The position numbers and the translations under genes are program-made. The notes under the pieces were generated by a model that had not been told where the DNA came from, searched no databases, and worked only from the letters and a program-made list of their open reading frames with translations. DNA of 5,766 bases from Clostridia bacterium (GTDB taxonomy: Bacteria > Bacillota > Clostridia > UBA1381). Location: NCBI GenBank assembly GCA_900751685.1, contig CAADSR010000263.1, positions 1 to 5,766 of the forward strand, read 5' to 3'. Below are positions 1 through 4,759 of this stretch, one piece after another (the stretch's first letter is position 1; each line of letters starts with the position of its first letter).

Positions 1-1205
1 CAGGTAAGACCACAACGATCAATACCATTATCCGGCTGATGAAACGGATGAAATTATCCATCTCCCTTGCCGCCCCTACAGGACGGGCAGCGAAACGGAT
101 GAGCGAAGTGACCGGGCTGGAGGCAAAAACCATTCACCGGCTCCTGGGCACTACGGTAGACAACGAGCACCGGAGCAGCTTTATCCATGACGACCAAAAC
201 CCTTTAACAGCGGATGTGATCATTTTGGATGAGGTCAGTATGGTAGACATCCTTTTGATGTCCTCGTTCCTATCGGCCGTCAAACCAGGCGCACGGCTGA
301 TTTTATGCGGCGACGCAGACCAGCTTCCTTCGGTCGGTCCGGGAAATGTCCTGCGGGACATTATCGCTTCGGAGGCGGTCCCGGTCACCCGGCTGGATCA
401 GATCTTCCGCCAGGCAGAGCAAAGCCTGATCGTCGTAAATGCCCACCGTATTAACCACGGGGAGCTTCCGGAGCTAGGCGAAAAAACAAGCGATTTCTTT
501 TTCTTAAAACGCCAAACCCAGGAGCAGGTGGCACAAACCATTACCCAGCTTTACCAAAGCCGGCTCCCAAAGAGCTATGGCATTGACCCTCTCTCCCAAA
601 TTCAGGTGCTCTCCCCCACAAAAAAAGGAGTATCCGGCACGATCCAGCTCAACAAGACCCTACAGCTGCATCTGAACCCGCCGGACATCACAAAGGAGGA
701 GCACTTTTATGGCAATATGATCTTCCGCACCGGGGATAAGGTCATGCAGATCAAAAATAATTATGAGATCACCTACCAGCGGGAAAACGGCGAAAATGGG
801 ACCGGTATTTTCAATGGGGATATGGGGGTCATTAAAGAGATCTCAACCCGTGACAAATTGATGAAAATCATTTTTGACGAGGATAAAGAGGTGGAATATC
901 CTTTCAGTAATTTAGACGAGCTGGATCTTTCCTATGCGATCACCGTCCATAAAAGCCAGGGAAGCGAGTTTGAATACGTCCTGATCCCGGTCTGCAATTT
1001 TGCGCCTGTGCTGATGTGCCGCAACCTTTTGTATACGGCGGTCACCAGGGCAAAGGATATGGTCATTTTAGTCGGCAGCGAAACCACCGTTTTTAAAATG
1101 ACACAAAACAACACGGAGCGGGAACGCTTTACCGGCCTTTGTGAGAAAATGAGCGTTTTGAAAAACGCCCTGGAGCAGGAAGAATTGGATAAAGAAAACC
1201 CTTGA
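1..1205 (+). CDS. recD2: RecD2-like ATP-dependent DNA helicase, C-terminal part (5' end outside window)
   Basis: Superfamily 1B 5'-3' DNA helicase of the RecD2 type, which in bacteria without RecBCD acts in DNA repair and replication-fork maintenance in the cytoplasm. The open frame runs from base 3, with no start codon needed, so the gene is cut by the window edge; about 400 residues are visible. Motifs in order, in visible residues: Walker A GKTTT at 1-5, motif Ia APTGRAAKR at 24-32, Walker B DEVSMVD at 76-82, motif III GDADQLPSVGPG at 103-114, motif IV LDQIFRQ at 131-137, motif V AITVHKSQGSEF at 312-323, and motif VI NLLYTAVTRAKD at 341-352. The part between motifs IV and V carries the NNY and FNGD stretches typical of the RecD2 domain 2B. 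Family members are usually 700-850 residues, so roughly the N-terminal half is missing, including the helix-hairpin-helix region of RecD2 that separates it from other RecD-like proteins. The stop TGA is at 1203-1205. All visible helicase motifs look intact. Confidence 0.95.
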   Translation, partial: GKTTTINTIIRLMKRMKLSISLAAPTGRAAKRMSEVTGLEAKTIHRLLGTTVDNEHRSSFIHDDQNPLTADVIILDEVSMVDILLMSSFLSAVKPGARLILCGDADQLPSVGPGNVLRDIIASEAVPVTRLDQIFRQAEQSLIVVNAHRINHGELPELGEKTSDFFFLKRQTQEQVAQTITQLYQSRLPKSYGIDPLSQIQVLSPTKKGVSGTIQLNKTLQLHLNPPDITKEEHFYGNMIFRTGDKVMQIKNNYEITYQRENGENGTGIFNGDMGVIKEISTRDKLMKIIFDEDKEVEYPFSNLDELDLSYAITVHKSQGSEFEYVLIPVCNFAPVLMCRNLLYTAVTRAKDMVILVGSETTVFKMTQNNTERERFTGLCEKMSVLKNALEQEELDKENP

Positions 1206-1230
1206 AAAATCAATCAATTTATTGTATAAT
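1202..1230 (+). promoter_or_regulatory. sigma-A promoter of the HAD phosphatase gene, overlapping the recD2 stop
   Basis: The -35 box TTGAAA lies at 1202-1207 (5 of 6 to consensus) and a perfect -10 box TATAAT at 1225-1230, with an optimal 17-base spacer. The recD2 stop codon TGA at 1203-1205 is inside the -35 box. Transcription should begin near 1236-1238, at the edge of the Shine-Dalgarno, leaving a leader of only about 13 bases. The promoter is read from sequence and is not experimentally shown. Confidence 0.8.
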
Positions 1231-1236
1231 GGACAC

Positions 1237-1242
1237 AGGAGG
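1237..1242 (+). promoter_or_regulatory. Shine-Dalgarno that fixes the HAD phosphatase start
   Basis: AGGAGG sits 7 bases before ATG 1250. It rules out the two longer in-frame options: TTG at 1202 overlaps recD2 and the -35 box, and ATG at 1229 overlaps the -10 box and lies upstream of the predicted transcript start. Confidence 0.85.
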
Positions 1243-1249
1243 ATTGCAG

Positions 1250-1882
1250 ATGAAAGGTGCTATTTTTGATGTTGACGGGACGCTTCTCGACTCGATGGGC
1301 GTATGGTATCATATTTCAGACCGTTTTTTTCAGGAAAACGGCCTTGTCCTAACACCAGACCTGGCAACAAAATTTCAAGAAATGACATTGGAAGAATCTC
1401 TTCCATTTATTGTTGAACGCTTTTCCCTTCCCACTTCCGTGGAAGCCGTTTTCGACCGTTTCCAGGAGCTGATGAAGGAAGAATATCTGTCTTTCATTCC
1501 ATTAAAGCCTTATGCAAAAGAGTACGTACAAAAATTGCACGGACAAGGCATTAAAATTGCATTGGCTACGTCAGGATACCGTGACTTGTGCCAAGGTGCT
1601 TTCGAACGTCTTGGATTATGGCATTGCTTTGACGCAGTTGCCCTTTCCAGTGAAGTGGGTGTAAACAAAAGCAACCCCGACGTTTATTTGCTTGCCGCCC
1701 AGCGGCTTGGGATCGCGCCGGAAGACTGTATGGTCTATGAGGATATCCCACTAGGGATCAAAGGTGCAAAAAAAGCAAATATGAAAACCACCGCGGTCTA
1801 CGACATCACGAACGAACCAATGACAGAAGCGCTTAAACAGCTTTCTGACCATTACATTACGGGATGGGATGAATTGCTGTAG
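1250..1882 (+). CDS. HAD superfamily phosphatase, beta-phosphoglucomutase-like subfamily I
   Basis: A cytoplasmic haloacid dehalogenase-fold hydrolase of 210 residues, probably a Mg-dependent phosphatase or phosphoglucomutase-like enzyme acting on a small phosphorylated metabolite. Motif I DVDGT gives the nucleophile Asp7 and the acid/base Asp9. Motif II is the hydrophobic strand ending in ATSG with Thr107 or Ser108. Motif III is Lys140 in NKSNPD, and motif IV is Glu164-Asp165 in VYEDIPLG. About 65 residues, from 15 to 80, between motif I and the return to the core form the expected helical subfamily I cap. Length is normal for the group. The start is set by the AGGAGG at 1237-1242. The gene has its own promoter and is followed by a hairpin and a terminator, so it is probably monocistronic. 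Substrate cannot be read from sequence; sugar phosphates, phosphoglycolate or nucleotides are all possible. Motif III reads NKSNPD rather than the common GKPxPD, which is a normal variation. Confidence 0.9.
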   Translation: MKGAIFDVDGTLLDSMGVWYHISDRFFQENGLVLTPDLATKFQEMTLEESLPFIVERFSLPTSVEAVFDRFQELMKEEYLSFIPLKPYAKEYVQKLHGQGIKIALATSGYRDLCQGAFERLGLWHCFDAVALSSEVGVNKSNPDVYLLAAQRLGIAPEDCMVYEDIPLGIKGAKKANMKTTAVYDITNEPMTEALKQLSDHYITGWDELL

Positions 1883-1887
1883 CGATA

Positions 1888-1918
1888 AAACAGCCTGGTA
1901 CGCAAGCCGGGACTGTTT
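1888..1918 (+). other. hairpin directly after the HAD gene, without a T tract
   Basis: AAACAG at 1888-1893 pairs with CTGTTT at 1913-1918. CCTGG at 1894-1898 pairs with CCGGG at 1907-1911 through one T-G wobble. A1912 is bulged and 1899-1906 form the loop. It begins 5 bases after the stop TAG. No run of T follows, so it is not a classical terminator by itself; it may protect the mRNA 3' end or assist the terminator 20 bases on. Confidence 0.5.
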
Positions 1919-1937
1919 GCCGGCATTTATGCCAATT

Positions 1938-1968
1938 AAAAAAACTCTCTGCTATAGGGAGTTTTTTT
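1938..1968 (+). terminator. Rho-independent terminator after the HAD phosphatase, possibly bidirectional
   Basis: The left arm at 1938-1949 (seven A then CTCTC) pairs with the right arm at 1957-1968 (GGGAG then seven T), with one T-G wobble and the 7-base loop TGCTATA. The arm symmetry places a T run downstream on both strands, so it could also stop leftward readthrough. The GC part is only five pairs, so strength is moderate. Confidence 0.8.
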
Positions 1969-2030
1969 AGTGATATAAAATATAAATGGGTGATAAGAAT
2001 AGGAATAGAAAAAAATCTGGAAAAATCAAT

Positions 2031-2104
2031 GTAAGGCGGGCTGCCCACAGCCGCCGACCCGGGACGAAGTGCATTTCTTCGGCGGGGTGAGGGATCTTCC
2101 CTAC
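2031..2104. other. compact GC-rich structured intergenic element, possible dispersed repeat or small RNA
   Basis: A GC-rich block set between A-rich flanks, with no credible reading frame. Hairpin A pairs GGCGG(G)CTG at 2035-2043 with CAGCCGCC at 2048-2055, with one bulged G and loop CCCA. Hairpin B pairs CGAAG at 2065-2069 with CTTCG at 2077-2081. Hairpin C pairs AGGGA at 2090-2094 with TCCCT at 2098-2102. An alternative fold pairs CCGCCG at 2051-2056 with CGGCGG at 2080-2085, which excludes hairpin A. The outer ends GTAAGG and CCCTAC are roughly inverted. This resembles a small palindromic intergenic repeat or a folded RNA; which one cannot be decided from a single copy. The bases before it, 1969-2030, are A-rich with nothing recognisable. 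Confidence 0.45.
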
Positions 2105-2130
2105 GATAAAACCAACCATTCAAGCAATAA

Positions 2131-2170
2131 AAAATGATGGCAGACACTTTTTTGTGTTTGCCATCATTTT
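2131..2170 (-). terminator. strong Rho-independent terminator of the hisH-hisF operon
   Basis: A 17-pair stem between 2131-2147 and 2154-2170 with one G-T wobble, closing a six-T loop (2148-2153). Read on the minus strand, the right arm ends in a T run (TTTTTTATT), as expected for termination of the leftward operon, whose last stop codon is 38 bases upstream. On the plus strand only four T follow, so it may weakly back up the HAD terminator. Confidence 0.85.
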
Positions 2171-2207
2171 ATCGTTTTAATAAACTTGTGAGTGTTTTTT
2201 CGTAAAA

Positions 2208-2717
2208 TCATTTTACAATAAGCTTATACCGCTTGTCTAAACGCTGTTTTAAAAAACCGCGCAGGCCTGCTGCGTCTCCCAGGGTAATGCCGTCTTTTAA
2301 GACCACATTGACATTGCTCGTGTCAGAAAACACATAAAAATACTTTGGCGTCTCATAAACCCTGTGCAGGGATTCATAAGTAACCTTTTGTTCCTTTTGG
2401 CTGCTTTTTTCCACAAAGTAATCATCATAAAAATCAAACCGGACCAAAGAGCGGTCAGAACGCATCCTCCGGTAAGGGCGGCGGTAAGCGTTTCTTGGAT
2501 AGATGATCAAAAAAGCCGCTAGCCATAAGCATGGCACGGCACCCCCAAGCTGGTCCGTCCGAGAAAAATAGTAAGCTGGGAGCAATGCCAATATCCCAAC
2601 GGCCGTTGTGACGATCCGCATGGCTTTCCACTTTTGACGGTAGTAAAACTTAAAAAAGTCTTTATACACTTTCTCATTAAACTCTGTTTTGGCCGCGAAT
2701 CTTTTTCCATTCTCCAT
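2208..2717 (-). CDS. YcxB-like membrane protein, function unknown
   Basis: A 169-residue protein with two predicted membrane helices near residues 34-51 and 58-74, followed by a strongly basic segment (RNAYRRPYRRMR, about 75-86) that should be cytoplasmic. A soluble C-terminal region of about 85 residues is rich in beta-forming and aromatic residues (FDFYDDYF, YESLHRVYET, YFYVFSD). This order, two helices then a basic turn then a short beta-rich domain with a final amphipathic helix (GLRGFLKQRL), matches the YcxB-like family of Bacillota, whose role is unknown. The assignment is by pattern recall, not a search. ATG 2717 is preceded by AGGGGG at 2725-2730, which overlaps the stop codon of the upstream gene, so translational coupling is likely. 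It is the last gene of the hisH operon and ends in TGA at 2208-2210, followed by the terminator. Confidence 0.7.
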   Translation of the reverse strand: MENGKRFAAKTEFNEKVYKDFFKFYYRQKWKAMRIVTTAVGILALLPAYYFSRTDQLGGAVPCLWLAAFLIIYPRNAYRRPYRRMRSDRSLVRFDFYDDYFVEKSSQKEQKVTYESLHRVYETPKYFYVFSDTSNVNVVLKDGITLGDAAGLRGFLKQRLDKRYKLIVK

Positions 2718-2729
2718 GCTGCCGCCCCC

Positions 2730-3140
2730 TTAAATGTATTTCTTTAAAAATCCGCCAATAGCCGTGGACACAACAACAAACACATAGTAAACAATAAGTG
2801 AGATAATGGTTGAAATGACCACATTCCCCAACGTTTCAAAACTATAATACATCGGCACAGAAGCCGTTGCAATAATGACCGCGATCAGTGTATACTTCCA
2901 GTTAAACCCGATACGGACACCATATAAAAGGCTGATAATAAAAATAAACATTGGATTGAGCATAAATAAAAACATATTCGTCATCAACGCAACGCCGTTT
3001 TCTCCCAAAATAACGAAAAACAGTGGTAGAATGTGAAATGTGATCACCAATGCAATCAAATACATTTTTCCAGTCTCCATTGAAAACGGGCCGGTAATGA
3101 TCGGGCCTTTTGGCTCGCCTAAACGGTTCTTTTTTCCCAT
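2730..3140 (-). CDS. small four-helix integral membrane protein, unknown
   Basis: I do not recognise this 136-residue protein. Four hydrophobic segments are visible at about 27-45, 51-72, 82-98 and 106-127, covering most of the chain. Lysines at both ends (MGKKNR at the start, LKKYI at the end) place both termini in the cytoplasm by the positive-inside rule. The first 26 residues are a polar, Gly/Pro-rich lead (LGEPKGPIITGPF). There are no cysteine clusters, charged residues in mid-helix or known transporter motifs. The start ATG 3140 has AAAGGA at 3148-3153 seven bases ahead, with AGGAG a little further up. It lies 21 bases after hisF and 12 before the YcxB-like gene, so it belongs to the same transcript. 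The close pairing with the YcxB-like gene suggests the two membrane proteins may work together; that is inference. Confidence 0.75.
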   Translation of the reverse strand: MGKKNRLGEPKGPIITGPFSMETGKMYLIALVITFHILPLFFVILGENGVALMTNMFLFMLNPMFIFIISLLYGVRIGFNWKYTLIAVIIATASVPMYYSFETLGNVVISTIISLIVYYVFVVVSTAIGGFLKKYI

Positions 3141-3161
3141 AATGGAATCCTTTCTCCTGTC

Positions 3162-3923
3162 TTATAACCTTACACTTTCCCCGTGCTGCTTTAGATATTC
3201 TTTCAAGTCTTTGATTTCAATTTCTTTAAAATGGAACAAGCTGGCCGCTAGCACGGCATCTGCTTTCCCCTGCCGGAACGCGTCCAGGAAATGCTCCATT
3301 GTCCCGGCTCCGCCGGAGGCAATGACGGGGATATTTGCCTGCTCCGATACGGTCCGTGTCAATTCCAGGTCATATCCGGCCTTTGTGCCATCACAGTCCA
3401 TACTGGTCAATAGGATCTCCCCGGCCCCCAATTCTTCGGCCTGTTTTGCCCATGCAACCGCATCCAGCCCCGTATTCACACGCCCTCCATTAAGATAAAC
3501 GTCCCAGCCCTGGCCATTTTCACGCCGTTTAGCGTCAATGGCACATACCACGCATTGGCTGCCAAACTTTTCAGCCGCCTGCCGGATCAGGGGCGGATCT
3601 TTTATGGCTGCCGAGTTTACCGCCACCTTATCTGCGCCGGCGTTTAATATCTTCCTGAAATCCTCTACGCTCCGGATCCCGCCCCCAACAGTGAACGGAA
3701 TAAATACCTGCTTCGCTACGGCCTGCACCATCTCTGTCACAGTCTCCCGTCCATCGGAGGAAGCTGTAATATCTAAAAATACCAGCTCATCGGCCCCGGC
3801 CTTATCGTAAATCTTTGCACACTCTACCGGGTCTCCGGCATCGACCAAATCAACAAAATTGACCCCTTTTACGACCCTGCCTGCATTTACATCCAGACAA
3901 GGGATGATCCGTTTTGCATACAT
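3162..3923 (-). CDS. hisF: imidazole glycerol phosphate synthase, cyclase subunit HisF
   Basis: The cyclase half of imidazole glycerol phosphate synthase. With ammonia from HisH it converts the ribulosyl phosphate intermediate PRFAR to imidazole glycerol phosphate and AICAR, the fifth step of histidine synthesis, in the cytoplasm. The 253-residue length is typical of the TIM-barrel family. Catalytic Asp11 (CLDV) and Asp130 (AIDAKR) are at the canonical positions. The ammonia-gate residues Arg5, Glu46 and Lys99 are present, and the fourth is Glu169, shifted by two residues. Phosphate-binding loops are seen in GGGIRS (80-85), NSAA (103-106), ASGGAG (202-207) and AASLFH (226-231). ATG 3923 has GGGAGGT at 3930-3936 six bases ahead. 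It starts 18 bases after the hisH stop, which fits co-expression of the two subunits in equal amounts. It appears fully functional. Confidence 0.98.
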   Translation of the reverse strand: MYAKRIIPCLDVNAGRVVKGVNFVDLVDAGDPVECAKIYDKAGADELVFLDITASSDGRETVTEMVQAVAKQVFIPFTVGGGIRSVEDFRKILNAGADKVAVNSAAIKDPPLIRQAAEKFGSQCVVCAIDAKRRENGQGWDVYLNGGRVNTGLDAVAWAKQAEELGAGEILLTSMDCDGTKAGYDLELTRTVSEQANIPVIASGGAGTMEHFLDAFRQGKADAVLAASLFHFKEIEIKDLKEYLKQHGESVRL

Positions 3924-3941
3924 CCTGCTACCTCCCTGCCT

Positions 3942-4544
3942 TTATAAGGATAAGAAATTCTTTAAAATCTGCATGCCCACTGTCCCGCTCTTTTCCGGAT
4001 GGAACTGGGTCGCAAACAAATTGCCCTGCTCTATTGCTATGGCAAGCCTTTTCCCATATTGGGTGTAGGCGCTGACGGCCGCTTGATCTTCTGCTTCTAA
4101 ATAATAAGAATGCACAAAATAGACATAAGGCTCACTGCCAAGCCCATTTAATAATTTCCCCCGTAGGTCAAGCAGGCTGTTCCAGCCCATATGGGGGATC
4201 TTTAAGCCTTCCGCCGGCGGGATACGGACAATATTGCCCTTTAAAACACCCAGTCCTTTAACGCCAGGCGCTTCCTCACTCTTCTCAAAAAATAACTGCA
4301 TCCCCAGACAGATGCCTAAAAGGGGCTTTTGCATTTCAACCAATTGGTGTACCACCTGATCCATACCCGTTTTACACAGCTTGTCCATCGCATCTGCAAA
4401 AGCGCCGACTCCGGGCAGGATGACTTTATCCGCGCCTAAGATTTCTCCCGGCTTATTTGTAATCACCGTCTGTTCTCCCAATGCCGCCAACGCATTTTGA
4501 ACACTATGCAGATTTCCTGCACCATAATCTATAATTGCAATCAT
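3942..4544 (-). CDS. hisH: imidazole glycerol phosphate synthase, glutamine amidotransferase subunit HisH
   Basis: A class I (triad) glutamine amidotransferase that hydrolyses glutamine and passes ammonia through HisF to the cyclase site. The 200 residues match the family. The catalytic triad is Cys79 in GICLGMQ, His182 and Glu184 in FHPEK. The oxyanion-strand motif PGVGAF lies at 44-49. PHMGWN (117-122) contains the tryptophan at the HisF interface. The N terminus IAIIDYGAGNLHS is the standard family opening. ATG 4544 has AGGAGGG at 4551-4557 six bases ahead. It is the first gene of the operon, with a promoter ending about 30 bases upstream. The short leader leaves no room for a T-box or a histidine-rich attenuator peptide, so if histidine controls this operon it is more likely through a repressor or not at transcript level. 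No odd substitutions were seen. Confidence 0.98.
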   Translation of the reverse strand: MIAIIDYGAGNLHSVQNALAALGEQTVITNKPGEILGADKVILPGVGAFADAMDKLCKTGMDQVVHQLVEMQKPLLGICLGMQLFFEKSEEAPGVKGLGVLKGNIVRIPPAEGLKIPHMGWNSLLDLRGKLLNGLGSEPYVYFVHSYYLEAEDQAAVSAYTQYGKRLAIAIEQGNLFATQFHPEKSGTVGMQILKNFLSL

Positions 4545-4573
4545 AATGGTCCCTCCTGCAAATAACTCCTTTT

Positions 4574-4602
4574 ATTGTACCATATTGTTCAAACAAGTGC
4601 AA
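4574..4602 (-). promoter_or_regulatory. sigma-A promoter of the hisH-hisF operon, with extended -10
   Basis: On the minus strand the -35 box is TTGCAC (complement of 4597-4602) and the -10 box is TACAAT (complement of 4574-4579), with a 17-base spacer. TATGG directly before the -10 gives the TRTGN extended element common in Gram-positive promoters. The expected transcript start is near 4567, giving a leader of about 23 bases that contains little beyond the ribosome binding site. Confidence 0.85.
4585..4596. promoter_or_regulatory. inverted repeat between the -35 and -10 of the hisH promoter, possible operator
   Basis: TTGTT at 4585-4589 and AACAA at 4592-4596 form a perfect inverted repeat around a 2-base centre, lying wholly inside the promoter spacer. 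A repressor bound there would block RNA polymerase. It is short and AT-rich, so chance is a real alternative; no matching second site was seen in the window. Confidence 0.35.
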
Positions 4603-4632
4603 GAAATCTACAAATAAAAAAGAGAAAACCTC

Positions 4633-4676
4633 CAGTCATTTTTAAAAATTTCGTTGTTAAATTGATTTTTTGACTG
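4633..4676 (-). other. imperfect AT-rich hairpin upstream of the hisH promoter
   Basis: CAGTCA at 4633-4638 pairs with TGACTG at 4671-4676, and AAAAAT at 4644-4649 pairs with ATTTTT at 4665-4670. Five T at 4639-4643 are bulged, and 4650-4664 form the loop. On the minus strand a T-rich run (TTTTCTCTTTTTT) follows within a few bases, so it could act as a secondary terminator shielding the his promoter from upstream readthrough. The structure is weak in GC. Confidence 0.35.
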
Positions 4677-4699
4677 TATACAATTATTCTGCCAAAGCA

Positions 4700-4735
4700 A
4701 AAAGACTGGCACTGCTCAGGCAGTGCCAGTCTTTT
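4700..4735 (-). terminator. strong Rho-independent terminator of the repeat-protein operon, bidirectional
   Basis: A perfect 16-pair stem between 4700-4715 and 4720-4735 closes the tetraloop TCAG, with a GC-rich core (GACTGGCACTGC). On the minus strand it is followed by a T run starting 25 bases after the TAA of the gene at 4760, and on the plus strand by TTTTATTTTT. Confidence 0.92.
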
Positions 4736-4759
4736 ATTTTTCGTTATTTCGTCAACCAA

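Noticed and set aside
1202..1249. Longer HAD protein starting at TTG 1202 or ATG 1229
   Set aside because: Both starts lie in the promoter boxes, upstream of the likely transcript start, and lack a ribosome binding site. The family N terminus begins naturally at ATG 1250.
1883..2112. Nine-base direct repeat CGATAAAAC at 1883-1891 and 2104-2112, suggesting a target duplication around an inserted element
   Set aside because: The inner ends are not inverted repeats, the segment mixes unrelated parts including the HAD terminator, and the same nine bases occur again at 5638-5646. Chance in AT-rich sequence is enough.
1857..2147. Minus-strand open frame of 96 codons across the intergenic region
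   Set aside because: It runs through a terminator and the GC-rich palindromes, overlaps the end of the HAD gene, and has no ribosome binding site or recognisable protein pattern.
3040..4068. Plus-strand frames opposite hisF, hisH and the membrane protein gene
   Set aside because: They are antisense shadows of well-supported genes and show no ribosome binding sites or protein motifs.
4589..4639. Minus-strand 16-codon frame upstream of hisH, considered as a his leader peptide
   Set aside because: It contains no histidine codon, has no ribosome binding site, and lies upstream of the predicted transcript start of the operon.
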